Source of the DNA: Candidatus Nomurabacteria bacterium
Lineage (GTDB): Bacteria > Patescibacteriota > Saccharimonadia > Saccharimonadales > Saccharimonadaceae
Direction of reading: 5' to 3'
DNA length: 43,163 nucleotides
Assembly: GCA_031262695.1 (NCBI GenBank)
Contig: JAISHF010000005.1
Span: 1 to 43,163 of the forward strand
Part shown: positions 1 through 8,559 of the stretch, piece by piece
Position numbering within the stretch: the first letter of the stretch is position 1
How the letters are laid out: each line of letters starts with the position of its first letter
Program-made: the position numbers and the translations under genes
Notes under the pieces: generated by a model
Told to the model about the DNA's origin: nothing
The model's database searches: none
Seen by the model: only the letters and a program-made list of their open reading frames with translations

Positions 1-119
1 AACCAACTGAACCAACTGAACCAACTGAACCAACTGAACCAACTGAACCAACTGAACCAACTGAACCAACTGAACCAACTGAACCAACTGAACCAACTGA
101 ACCAACTGAACCAACTGAG
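1..119 (+). repeat. 9-bp tandem repeat encoding Pro-Thr-Glu
   Basis: The unit ACCAACTGA is repeated without variation for 13 in-frame copies and is cut by the window edge. Every unit is identical at the DNA level, so the tract is probably young and prone to length change by slippage, which would alter stalk length without breaking the frame. Confidence 0.97.
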
Positions 120-242
120 TTGCCAGTAACAGGATCAAGGGTTGGCGTGGCACTGGCGGCAAAAACAGCAGCGGTCGCATCTGGATTGTCGGCGGCAGTT
201 TTGACGTTAATTAAGCTAATTTTGGCTAGGATAAAGTCGTAA
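1..242 (+). CDS. LPxTG cell-wall-anchored surface protein, C-terminal fragment
   Basis: Only the 3' end of this gene is in the window. Reading from base 3, the frame gives 13 Pro-Thr-Glu units, then Glu-LPVTG, about 18 residues rich in Ala/Val/Leu, a second hydrophobic stretch, and a basic tail (ARIKS) before TAA at 240-242. LPxTG plus hydrophobic segment plus positive tail is the classical sortase sorting signal, so the mature protein is expected to be cleaved after Thr and linked to the cell wall. The Pro-Thr-Glu tract is a typical wall-spanning stalk. A sortase gene lies at 35100-35819. The N-terminal ligand-binding part is outside the window, so what it binds is unknown. Confidence 0.9.
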   Translation, partial: PTEPTEPTEPTEPTEPTEPTEPTEPTEPTEPTEPTEPTELPVTGSRVGVALAAKTAAVASGLSAAVLTLIKLILARIKS

Positions 243-247
243 AAAAT

Positions 248-266
248 CGCCCGAGCGGGCGGTTTT
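248..266 (+). terminator. Intrinsic terminator of the LPxTG gene
   Basis: The stem CGCCCG/CGGGCG lies six bases after the stop codon and is followed by GTTTT. The T run is shared with the encoded CCA end of the convergent tRNA-Gly. Confidence 0.8.
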
Positions 267-340
267 GGTGCGGGTATGGGTAGTCGAAACCCATTCTTAT
301 CCTTGGGAAGGATACATAATAGCCGTTATACGATACCCGC
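266..340 (-). tRNA. tRNA-Gly (anticodon CCC)
   Basis: The minus strand folds into a full cloverleaf. The acceptor is GCGGGTA/TACCCGC, the anticodon stem TATCC/GGATA encloses the loop TTCCCAA (anticodon CCC), and the T arm is TGGGT/ACCCA. The discriminator is A and CCA is genome-encoded at 268-266. It reads GGG codons. Confidence 0.93.
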
Positions 341-383
341 AAAATGTATGGCGTATAGGGGTGACTACACGCCTTACATATAT

Positions 384-389
384 ATTATA
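384..389 (-). promoter_or_regulatory. -10 box for tRNA-Gly
   Basis: TATAAT on the minus strand, about 45 nt upstream of the tRNA, next to the 3' end of tatD. The short leader between box and tRNA can form an imperfect hairpin (about 345-380). The -35 is weak (TTCAAT, 17 nt upstream). Confidence 0.5.
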
Positions 390-400
390 GCAGAGTTTGA

Positions 401-1396
401 TTAAATATTGAAGAGTTTTTGGGCATTTTTGGTGGTGATTTGGGCGATTTCTTGGGCTGTAAGTTGGCGGTCGGCGGCGATTTTCTCGGCAATAAGGGGC
501 AAAAAACTAGATTTGTTGCGGTCTTTGCGGTGAGGTGTAGGGGTGAGGTAGGGGGCGTCGGTTTCTAGGAGGAGGCGGTCTAGGGGGATGCTATTTAGGA
601 TGCTTTGGAGCTCAGGGTCTTTGTTGAAGGTATAGATGCCATTGACGCCGATATAAAAACCTAATTCTAGGGCTTTATCAAGGCTTGCTTGGCTGTCGGT
701 AAAGCTATGACAAACGCCGCGAATTTGTGAAAACTCGGCTAAAATGGCAAAAGCGTCGGCAAATACGCTAGATATAGCGTCTGTTTTGTTTGGCACGCTA
801 TATATAGCGTGTTCAGTGGTGCCACGAATATGAAGCGAAACAGGGAGATTTAGCTCAGCCGCCAAGGCAAGTTGGGCGCGAAAAAGGGCTTTTTGGGCGG
901 CGATTTCGGCTTGGGAGGGATTTTTGTGGTAATCTAACCCGATTTCGCCGATAGCCTTGACTTTTTGCGGGTTTGATTGGATAATCTGGCGTAACTTTGC
1001 AACTTGGCGACTAGGGTTGCAGAGACCGCTCACGCCGCCTACAGCGGCTGCGCTTCCGTTTAGTCCCTGCAACCCTAGTCGCACAAGTTGCTCTACGGCG
1101 ACTGTGCTTCCGTCTAGTTGCTGCGGCATAGGCTCTGAAACTATCGGGGATGTAGCAAACTCGGGATAGATGCCGAGAATAGCACAAGCGTTGTCGTGCT
1201 GGTTGGCGAGAGCGAGTACTTGCTCGGCACTATCTTCGTCGCCATCGTAGAGGGGATTTTTTAGCCCAACAAAAGTGCTAACAAGGAGCATCGTGCCGTC
1301 AAAATCGGGGTCGTAAATGTGGGTGTGGGTATCGGTGAAGCTGGAAGTATCGGTTAGGTTGGCGGCGCCAGTTGGGCTATTCGATATGGTGGTCAT
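401..1396 (-). CDS. tatD: TatD-family metal-dependent deoxyribonuclease/hydrolase with two inserts
   Basis: TatD proteins are TIM-barrel metal hydrolases with 3'-5' exonuclease activity on DNA/RNA. The metal-site motifs are visible: HTH after FTDT near the N-terminus, the Glu of IGEIGLDYH, His in SLHIRG, His in GVCHSF, and Asp in LLLETDAPYL. At 331 residues it is about 70 longer than usual. The excess sits in two blocks, one before KLRQII and one after TTEHAI, and both are encoded by palindromic DNA (999-1091 and 765-811). The start ATG overlaps the metG stop (TAATG), so it is translationally coupled as the last gene of the tyrS-tgt-metG-tatD run. Confidence 0.9.
   Translation of the reverse strand: MTTISNSPTGAANLTDTSSFTDTHTHIYDPDFDGTMLLVSTFVGLKNPLYDGDEDSAEQVLALANQHDNACAILGIYPEFATSPIVSEPMPQQLDGSTVAVEQLVRLGLQGLNGSAAAVGGVSGLCNPSRQVAKLRQIIQSNPQKVKAIGEIGLDYHKNPSQAEIAAQKALFRAQLALAAELNLPVSLHIRGTTEHAIYSVPNKTDAISSVFADAFAILAEFSQIRGVCHSFTDSQASLDKALELGFYIGVNGIYTFNKDPELQSILNSIPLDRLLLETDAPYLTPTPHRKDRNKSSFLPLIAEKIAADRQLTAQEIAQITTKNAQKLFNI
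765..811. repeat. Pair of near-identical palindromes inside tatD
   Basis: A near-palindrome at 765-780 (ACGCTA..TAGCGT) is followed 30 bp later by a perfect 18-bp palindrome at 794-811 (CACGCTATA/TATAGCGTG). Together they encode a segment of about 15 residues that is absent from ordinary TatD proteins at this point. Confidence 0.75.
999..1091. repeat. Long inverted repeat inserted in frame in tatD
   Basis: The arms at 999-1022 and 1067-1091 pair over 24 bp with one bulged base (1083). The inner 16 bp, GCGACTAGGGTTGCAG and its complement, are perfect. The 44-nt loop holds a smaller hairpin (GCCGC/GCGGC). The block translates without stops as part of an approximately 45-residue insert in TatD. 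Confidence 0.9.
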
Positions 1397-2925
1397 TATG
1401 GGGTAGTGGTTTCGGGTTTCGGGAAGAGGATTTCGCCGTTATAGACGGTTTTTTCGGGCTGGAAGATGGCGAGGATTTTTTGCGAGGTCGTTGGCAAGAA
1501 TGGAGCAAGGGCAGAGGCGAGCGTGGCGACACGACTTGACCAATTTTCTAAAAGATTTCGTAATTCTGGTAGGGTGTCGTCGGATTTGGCGAGTGTCCAA
1601 GGTTTGGCGGCGTCAATTTCGGCGTTAATATCGCGAAAATGATTAAATAATTCAGTTAGAGCGTCCGAAAAATCCAGATTTTGCATAAAATGGTGGTATT
1701 TGGCAAGGCTTTTGACAATATTTGGCAAGGAATCGTCTGATTTGTCAATACTCTGCTCGTTTTGCGTGCCGATAAGCCCAGCAAAATACTTGTTGTTCAT
1801 ATTAGCAAGGCGAGAAACGAGATTGCCGAGGGTGTTGGCGAGGTCGTTATAGGCGGCGTCGTATTTAGCCCAAGTGAAGTCGCCGTCGTCGCAGGTCGGG
1901 ATATATTTAAGGAAGTAAAAGCGGAAGGCATCAGTGCCATAGCGGGCGATAACTTCGGTAGGGCTAATCACATTGCCGAGGGACTTGCTCATTTTGGTGC
2001 CGTCAACATTAACAAAGCCGTGCGTCAAAAGCAGGCGAGGTAGCGGCAAGCCAAGCCCGAGCAAGATTGCCGGCCAAGTGATAGCGTGAAAACGCAAAAT
2101 GTCCTTGCCAATAATCTGGGTGCTGGCTGGCCAATGTCCTGTCGTGAGATAGTTGGAAAGTGCATCAATCCAGACATACATGGTTTGGTCGGGGTCGTTG
2201 GGGACGGGAATGCCCCACGAAACCTGTGATTTGGGGCGAGAGATGGAGACGTCTTCGGACTTTTCAAGCAAGTTTAAGATTTCGCTAGCGCGAAAATCAG
2301 GGAGGATTTTGAGGTATTGGTCGTCGCTTGGGTCGGCGGTGCCGACGCTACGTGCGGTAGTTTCGCCATTTAGGGCGTCTAGGGTGCTTAACGCACGACC
2401 GCGTTCAATTGCGGCTTTGATTTGCGGGATAAGAGCGGTGACTTTTAAGAAGTAGTTGTCTTCGGAGATTTCTTGGAGTGGCTGGTTATGGATTGGGCAG
2501 GTGAAGTTTTTTTCGCGGGCCTCGGTTTCGGTGATGAAACTTTCGCAGCCTTCGCAATACCAGCCGTGGTAGGGCTTTTTGTAAATTAGACCGTTTTCAG
2601 CGAGTTTTAGCCAGATTTCTTGGCAGTTTTTGATGTGGTTAGGGTTGGTAGTGCGGATGAAATAGTCATATTTAGCGTCTAAATCTTGCCAAAGAGCGCG
2701 AAAAAGCGCCGAGTTTTCGTCGCAGAGTTCTTGTGGGCTGATGCCTAATGCCTTTGCTTTGCTCGCGACTTTTTGACCGTGTTCGTCGGTGCCAGTTTGC
2801 AAAAAAGTGGTTTCGCCGCGGGATTTTTGGTAGCGATTGAGCACATCAGCCAGCAAAAAGTCCAGCGCGTGACCGACATGGGGGGCGCCGTTTAAGTACG
2901 CAATCGCCGTAGTAATATATTTCAT
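1396..2925 (-). CDS. metG: Methionyl-tRNA synthetase
   Basis: Class I aminoacyl-tRNA synthetase that charges tRNA-Met. The HIGH box appears as HVGH near residue 18 and KMSKS is exact (KMSKSLGN). The Cys cluster of the connective domain (CEGC, CP) is present. The 509-residue form lacks the C-terminal tRNA-binding dimer domain found in longer MetRS. I chose the ATG at 2925 because the protein then begins with the family's usual start (MKYITTAIAYLNG) and TATAAT lies exactly 6 nt upstream, implying a leaderless mRNA. An insert of about 25-30 residues before PDFRASEI is encoded by hairpin-rich DNA (2332-2397). Confidence 0.95.
   Translation of the reverse strand: MKYITTAIAYLNGAPHVGHALDFLLADVLNRYQKSRGETTFLQTGTDEHGQKVASKAKALGISPQELCDENSALFRALWQDLDAKYDYFIRTTNPNHIKNCQEIWLKLAENGLIYKKPYHGWYCEGCESFITETEAREKNFTCPIHNQPLQEISEDNYFLKVTALIPQIKAAIERGRALSTLDALNGETTARSVGTADPSDDQYLKILPDFRASEILNLLEKSEDVSISRPKSQVSWGIPVPNDPDQTMYVWIDALSNYLTTGHWPASTQIIGKDILRFHAITWPAILLGLGLPLPRLLLTHGFVNVDGTKMSKSLGNVISPTEVIARYGTDAFRFYFLKYIPTCDDGDFTWAKYDAAYNDLANTLGNLVSRLANMNNKYFAGLIGTQNEQSIDKSDDSLPNIVKSLAKYHHFMQNLDFSDALTELFNHFRDINAEIDAAKPWTLAKSDDTLPELRNLLENWSSRVATLASALAPFLPTTSQKILAIFQPEKTVYNGEILFPKPETTTP
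2332..2397. repeat. Hairpin-rich in-frame insert in metG
   Basis: A perfect hairpin GTCGGC-GGT-GCCGAC (2332-2346) is followed by a second inverted pair, CGTGCG at 2351-2356 and CGCACG at 2392-2397. The encoded residues fall where typical MetRS goes straight from helix to the PDF motif. Confidence 0.55.
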
Positions 2926-2931
2926 AGGGTC

Positions 2932-2937
2932 ATTATA
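2932..2937 (-). promoter_or_regulatory. -10 box of metG, leaderless start
   Basis: TATAAT on the minus strand with exactly 6 nt before the metG ATG, placing the transcription start on or next to the A of ATG. There is no Shine-Dalgarno. Confidence 0.65.
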
Positions 2938-4159
2938 GCATATTTTTAGCGTAATAGCGAGTGAGATAATCGCGTTTGAATGTTTGGAAGGTGTCATCTA
3001 GGAGCGATTCGCGGATTTGTTTGGTGAGGTTGACGACAAAATACTCATTATGGATGCTGGCGAGGACACCAGCAGTGAGTTCATGGGCGTGAAAGAGATG
3101 GGCGAGGTAGGCTTTGCTGTGGTGCTGGCAGGTATAGCAATTGCATTCGGGATCTATTGGCGAAAAATCATGGCGATATTTGGCGTTTTTGATGTTAATG
3201 CGGCCGTCGCGGGTGTAGAGAGCGCCGTTCCTTGCTTGTCGTGTTGGGGCGACGCAATCAAAAGTGTCGCAGCCGAATTCGGCACCGATAAAGAGGTCAC
3301 GGGGTTCGGCGCCCATACCGAGGAGGTGGCGGGGGCGGCGGCTCGGCAGAATCTGATTGACGAGTTGGAGCATTGTGTCCATACCGTCAGCGGTGAAGAC
3401 GCCGCCGATACCGAATCCGTCAAAAACTTGGCCGCTTACTTCCATTTCGGCTAAGGTTTTGGCGGATTTACGGCGGAGATCCAAGAATTTGCCACCTTGA
3501 ACGACACCAAACAAGGCTTGGTAAGGGGGTATTTTGGGTTGATTTGACAGGGGTGAGGCGGTAAAAACTTGACTTTTAGGCATAAGTGTGATATAATGGG
3601 AGTATAGGGCGGCTTGCTCACGCAGGCAACGCTCCGCCCAGGCGTGGGTTCGTTCCATGGCAATTTGCATATCTTCACGACTATTGGAGGCCGCGAGTTG
3701 GTCAAAGGCCATATGAATATCGGCGCCGATTTGCCACTGGGCTTGCATGGAAGATTCCGGAGTGATAGTGAGTTCGTGGCCGTCAAGATGCGAGCGAAAA
3801 GTAGCGCCGTTGTTGGTGATTTTGACTTCGGGGAGTGAAAAGATTTGGAAGCCGCCGCTATCGGTAAAGGTTGGCTTGGTGTGGCCAGTGAAATTATTCA
3901 GGCCGCTGGCTCTAGCGAGCAAGTCTGTGCCGGGTTGTAAAATGAGATGATAGGTGTTGGCGAGGGCGGCGTCACTGCCTAGTTCGTCTAGTTGCTGCCA
4001 AGTCAGGCCTTTGACATCGCCGAGTGTTGCGGCGGCGACAAAGGCAGGGGTGGGAATATCTCCGTGCGGGGTATGGATTGTGCCGACACGGGCAAGACCG
4101 ACTTGTTTTTCAATCGTAAAAGAAAACTCGGGGCGGTTGGCGTAAGAATTATTGGACAT
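2933..4159 (-). CDS. tgt: tRNA-guanine transglycosylase
   Basis: Exchanges G34 for a queuosine precursor in Asp, Asn, His and Tyr tRNAs. Seen: the nucleophile-region Asp in FTDSGGFQ, the VVQGG loop, the second catalytic Asp in DTFDCVAPTRQARNG, and the zinc site CNCYTC followed by a distal His. It is 408 residues against about 370-380 normally. The excess is one block of about 24 residues (LYSHYITLMPKSQVF and flank) between AERCLREQ and QALFGVVQGG. That block is the translated antisense of a promoter repeat (3569-3597). The start overlaps the end of tyrS by 11 nt. The partner Q-biosynthesis genes are not in the window. Confidence 0.95.
   Translation of the reverse strand: MSNNSYANRPEFSFTIEKQVGLARVGTIHTPHGDIPTPAFVAAATLGDVKGLTWQQLDELGSDAALANTYHLILQPGTDLLARASGLNNFTGHTKPTFTDSGGFQIFSLPEVKITNNGATFRSHLDGHELTITPESSMQAQWQIGADIHMAFDQLAASNSREDMQIAMERTHAWAERCLREQAALYSHYITLMPKSQVFTASPLSNQPKIPPYQALFGVVQGGKFLDLRRKSAKTLAEMEVSGQVFDGFGIGGVFTADGMDTMLQLVNQILPSRRPRHLLGMGAEPRDLFIGAEFGCDTFDCVAPTRQARNGALYTRDGRINIKNAKYRHDFSPIDPECNCYTCQHHSKAYLAHLFHAHELTAGVLASIHNEYFVVNLTKQIRESLLDDTFQTFKRDYLTRYYAKNML
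3563..3606 (+). repeat. Promoter-repeat copy inserted in frame in tgt
   Basis: TTGACT (3569-3574), a 17-nt spacer and TATAAT (3592-3597) lie on the strand opposite tgt. Across about 42 bp the sequence differs at only a few bases from the intergenic copy at 40665-40705, including the spacer (AGGCATAAGTGTGA). It is open in the tgt frame and accounts for the Tgt-specific insert. Confidence 0.85.
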
Positions 4160-5375
4160 TTTCTACCATAATGAAGGTGTTTTTGCCTTTTTTGAGGATG
4201 GAGATGTCGTTGTAGCGGCGTTCAGAGACAGCATTTGCGGCGACAAGGTCCTTGGCTTCGCGGTTGCTGATGCCAAGCGACAGTACTAAGATATCGGCGG
4301 CGGTCATTTGCTGGTCGTGCTGGACGGTGGGGATGTTCTCGGCGAGCCAAGCACGGAGTTCGGGCGGGAGGTCGTCGCTAAACATTTTGCTTTGTCCGAG
4401 CAGAAAATCAGTGGCCTGTTCGGCTAACTTGGCGTTTTCTTCGCCGTGGACGATACGGGTGACCTCATAGGCAAGTTTGCGGCCAGCGAGGCGGGCGGCG
4501 GGATTCGCAGCGTTTTCGGCGAGCAAGGCCTCAATCTCTGGCCTGTCTAGTTCGGTATAGAACTTTAAGAATTGCTCTAGGTTGGCATCAGAAGCGCCGC
4601 GCCAGAACTGGTAAAAATCAAAGATGGAGGTCTTGGCTGGGTTGAGCCAGACGGCATTGCCTTCGCTTTTGCCGAATTTGCGGCCTGAGACTTTGTCAAT
4701 TACAAGCGGGAGCGACCAGACGTAAGCCTTCTCGCCCTCTAATTTGTTGATTAGGTGAACACCACTGACACAGTTGCCGAATTGATCGGCGCCGCAGAGT
4801 TGGAGGTCAATGTTGCGAGTGCGAAAGAGGTGGAGAAAATCATAGCCTTGGATTAGTGAGTAGGAAAACTCGGCGTAGGAGATGCCAGAGCCGCCTGCGC
4901 CGATACGGTCTTTGACGAATTGGCGGTCGAGCAGTTGAGTCATAGAGAATTGCTTGCCGACTTCGCGCAGGAAATCAAGATAATTGACTGATTTGAACCA
5001 GTCAAGGTTGTCAACGAGGGCAAATTGACCGTTGTCAACGGCCTCATCGGTGATGTTGAGGACCTGGCGGAATTGCTGAGCGATAATTTGCTTATTGCGG
5101 GCGACTTCGTCTAGTGGTTTTAACTCACGCTCGGCCGTATCTTTTGGGTCGCCAATTTGGCCAGTGGCACCGCCGACCAGTAGGGTGGCAAGGTAGCCGT
5201 GTTTAACAAAACAGCGACACATCATCAGGGCGGCGAGGTTGCCGACTTGCAGGCTGTCGGCACTAGGATCGGCGCCAAAGTAAAATTTGTGCGGGGCGGT
5301 ATCAAGGTCGGCGGGATTAGCAAAGTTATTCTCGGCATAAAAGCCACGCCACAAAAGTTCTTCTGATAATGTCAT
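4149..5375 (-). CDS. tyrS: Tyrosyl-tRNA synthetase
   Basis: Class I synthetase charging tRNA-Tyr; 408 residues, normal family length, with a C-terminal S4-like RNA-binding domain (ILVLSLGISNREAKDLV..GKNTFIMV). The KMSKS equivalent is KFGKSEGN, and the Tyr-site signatures GGATGQIGDP and SYSLIQGYDFLHLF are intact. The HIGH-equivalent reads QVGN (in PSADSLQVGNL), so the first His is Gln and the second Asn. The start has AAGGAG at good spacing. It lies 18 nt downstream of the surface-protein gene and probably shares its transcript. Confidence 0.96.
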   Translation of the reverse strand: MTLSEELLWRGFYAENNFANPADLDTAPHKFYFGADPSADSLQVGNLAALMMCRCFVKHGYLATLLVGGATGQIGDPKDTAERELKPLDEVARNKQIIAQQFRQVLNITDEAVDNGQFALVDNLDWFKSVNYLDFLREVGKQFSMTQLLDRQFVKDRIGAGGSGISYAEFSYSLIQGYDFLHLFRTRNIDLQLCGADQFGNCVSGVHLINKLEGEKAYVWSLPLVIDKVSGRKFGKSEGNAVWLNPAKTSIFDFYQFWRGASDANLEQFLKFYTELDRPEIEALLAENAANPAARLAGRKLAYEVTRIVHGEENAKLAEQATDFLLGQSKMFSDDLPPELRAWLAENIPTVQHDQQMTAADILVLSLGISNREAKDLVAANAVSERRYNDISILKKGKNTFIMVENVQ

Positions 5376-5393
5376 AAATCTCCTTGTTAAATA

Positions 5394-6362
5394 TTATTCG
5401 GCGGCAAAACGACGGCTTTTGGCGATGCGGGTAGCGACAGCAATGCCGACGAGAATGATGATAGCACCAAGCCCGACAAAGAAGACGGCGACCATCCAAA
5501 CTGGGGCGACGAGGACGAGTTTGGTATGCTCAATAATCTCACCGTTAGGAAAAACTGATTGCTGGGTGACATAATAGAGGCCAAAACGAGGCTCAATGTA
5601 GTTTAGTTCAACGGAAACGGGCTCGGACTGCGGATAGAGGAAGATGTTGGTATCATTGGTGGCTGGGCTGCGATAAACCTCACGCCCAAAGAGCGATTTG
5701 ACGATTAGGGTATTCGCGGAAACGTAATCTGTGTTGCCAGAGTTGCGGATAGAGAGCGAGGTATTGAGACTGCCACCCTTGACCCACTGCGGGATGTCAA
5801 AAGCGACAACTTCGCCGCGTTCAATGGTGTCGCCGCTGACTTGGGCAAAAATGCGGAATTGCAGTTGCTTTTGGGCGACCATGGCGCTAGTGCCGTCGGC
5901 CATGGTTTTGATGTTGATGCCGGCATATTGGGCGCCGGCTGGCGCGCTGGCCGGAGTGTTGATGGCATAGTTGATAATAATCGTCTCGCCTGGGGCGATA
6001 TTGCGGTATTCGCTGCGGTCAACGCTAATCCAGCGGCGGATTTCGGTGAAGGCACCATCGTGCGAGAAGCGCTCGCCAGCATCGGCTGACGGTAAGAATA
6101 GGTCAGGGGTGACTTCAAGTGAGTAGGTAGTGCTGCCGCTGTTCTTGACGCTAAAACTACGGGTAATCTCTTGGCCGGGGGCTAAAATAAGGCGCTCGGC
6201 GGCATTGGGCAGGCAGATGCTGGTGCCCTCAACTAATGGTGTCTCGGCACAGCCGAGAGTGCCACTAGTTGAATCGTCAGCAAAAGCAGTGAGTGGCATA
6301 AGATTGGCGCTCAAAATTGACAAGGCGAGAGCCGCCGTGCCGAAAAAATGTAGTTTCTTCAT
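5394..6362 (-). CDS. Secreted DUF916/WxL-type surface protein with C-terminal membrane anchor
   Basis: 322 residues. The N-terminal signal peptide (MKKLHFFG, hydrophobic core, cleavage near AFADD) leads into two Ig-like beta domains: APGQEITRSFSVKNSGSTTYSLEV and a second NSGNTDYVS block. A single TM helix (VWMVAVFFVGLGAIIILVG) and a short basic tail close the protein. The order and motifs resemble DUF916-family proteins, which bind peptidoglycan or partner surface proteins. It would sit on the outer face of the membrane. GGGGG 4 nt before ATG serves as SD. It is first in the run leading to tyrS and is divergent from gap. Confidence 0.7.
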   Translation of the reverse strand: MKKLHFFGTAALALSILSANLMPLTAFADDSTSGTLGCAETPLVEGTSICLPNAAERLILAPGQEITRSFSVKNSGSTTYSLEVTPDLFLPSADAGERFSHDGAFTEIRRWISVDRSEYRNIAPGETIIINYAINTPASAPAGAQYAGINIKTMADGTSAMVAQKQLQFRIFAQVSGDTIERGEVVAFDIPQWVKGGSLNTSLSIRNSGNTDYVSANTLIVKSLFGREVYRSPATNDTNIFLYPQSEPVSVELNYIEPRFGLYYVTQQSVFPNGEIIEHTKLVLVAPVWMVAVFFVGLGAIIILVGIAVATRIAKSRRFAAE

Positions 6363-6382
6363 AATTCCCCCATATTTATTTT

Positions 6383-6411
6383 ATTATATACGCTTGATTT
6401 AGAAAAATCAA
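6383..6411 (-). promoter_or_regulatory. Promoter of the 5394-6362 surface-protein gene
   Basis: TTGATT, a 17-nt spacer and TATAAT on the minus strand. A perfect inverted repeat CTTGATTT-AGAA-AAATCAAG (6393-6412) covers the -35 and spacer and could be an operator shared with divergent gap. Confidence 0.65.
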
Positions 6412-6414
6412 GAC

Positions 6415-7459
<1,045 letters not shown>

Positions 7460-7460
<1 letters not shown>

Positions 7461-7918
7461 TGATTTTTGTCGCTGCTGATCATAATGGGTTTCGTTTAAG
7501 AGAGCAGATTTTGCTCTATTTACTCAGGCGAGGCGAGGAAGTTTATGATTTAGGAGCGCACGATTTAGACCCGAACGACGATTTTAATATTTATGCGTCC
7601 GAGGCAGTTAAAGAGATTAGGGAGCATAAGGGGGCGGTCGGGATTTTGGTTTGTGGCGGCGGTCAAGGTATGGCAATGACGGCGAATCGGTTTAGTGGTA
7701 TGCGGGCGGCGGTAGTTTGGGACTTAGAAGAGGCGGAAATGGCTCGCAATGACAATGACGCGAATATTTTGTGCTTGCCAGCACGTTATTTAGAGGAGCG
7801 ACGCGAGGAGTGGCAGGCAATAATTGACAAGTTTTTGGATACGCCGTTTGCGAAGGCGGCGCGCTATGTGCGGCGAAATAATGCACTAGACAAATTGGGT
7901 GAGGGGGCGAAAAAATGA
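7460..7918 (+). CDS. rpiB: Ribose-5-phosphate isomerase B (RpiB/LacAB family)
   Basis: Interconverts ribose-5-P and ribulose-5-P. AADHNGFRLRE at the N-terminus binds phosphate, CGGGQGMAMTANRFSGMRAA carries the catalytic Cys loop, and ARNDNDANILCL matches the RpiB ARxHNDANVL signature. 152 residues is typical. I set the start at the ATG overlapping the gap stop because the protein then begins directly with the conserved first strand. Its ATGA end overlaps the following gene by 4 nt. Confidence 0.9.
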
Positions 7919-8559
7919 GTGTGATTACACCGACGATTTTAGTGCGAAGCGTTGCTGAATTGGAAGAGGTGGCGAAAAAGATTGCACCGTTTGCAACGCG
8001 GGTGCAAATTGATATTACCGACGGCGAATTTGCAGCGCCGACGATCAAACTAGAAGATATTACGACGTTGCCGGCGAATTGGCTGGTGGATTTTCATATG
8101 ATGGTGAATCGGCCGAGCGAATATGTGGCGAAACTTACGGCCTTGAAGCCGAATTTGGTGATTTTTCATGCGGAGGCGGCGGAAGATTTATTGCCAAGCA
8201 TTGAGGCATTGAAAAAGGCAGAGATTAAAGTTGGCGTAGCGCTGCTGCCGCAGAGTTTTCCGGGTGATTTCGCAAGTTATTTGTCGGCAGCGGGGCATGC
8301 GTTAATTTTTGCGGGCGACTTGGGGCAAAATGGCGGTGAGGCGAACTTGTTGCAGGCAGAAAAGGTGGCACTAATCAAGGCGATTAAGCCGAGTTTGGAG
8401 ATTGGCTGGGATGGTGGCGCGAATCTAAAAAATGTGTTTACGCTCAATCGGGCCGGAGTGGATGTGATAAATGTTGGTGAGGCCTTGCGTAAGGCGGAGG
8501 ATGCGAGCGGTATGTATGAAGCATTAAAAACTGAGGCGAATCGGCAAGGGGTGATTTAG
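7915..8559 (+). CDS. Ribulose-phosphate 3-epimerase-like TIM barrel, metal ligand changed
   Basis: 214 residues, the size of Rpe. The family skeleton is clear: VQIDITDGEF matches the HxDxxDGxF metal site, DFHMM matches DxHLM, and IGWDGGAN with VDVINVGEAL matches the second acidic site and phosphate loop. The first metal-binding His is replaced by Gln and the N-terminal Ser by Thr. Position between rpiB and a sugar kinase supports a role on ribulose/xylulose-5-phosphate. The altered metal site leaves open a different aldose-phosphate substrate or reduced epimerase activity. Confidence 0.75.
   Translation: MSVITPTILVRSVAELEEVAKKIAPFATRVQIDITDGEFAAPTIKLEDITTLPANWLVDFHMMVNRPSEYVAKLTALKPNLVIFHAEAAEDLLPSIEALKKAEIKVGVALLPQSFPGDFASYLSAAGHALIFAGDLGQNGGEANLLQAEKVALIKAIKPSLEIGWDGGANLKNVFTLNRAGVDVINVGEALRKAEDASGMYEALKTEANRQGVI

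Noticed and set aside
1-119. CRISPR array
   Set aside because: The 9-bp units are contiguous and identical with no spacers, and translate as a Pro-Thr-Glu stalk leading into LPVTG.
957-1169. Plus-strand ORF opposite tatD
   Set aside because: Shadow of the palindromic insert; no SD, no promoter and no recognisable protein.
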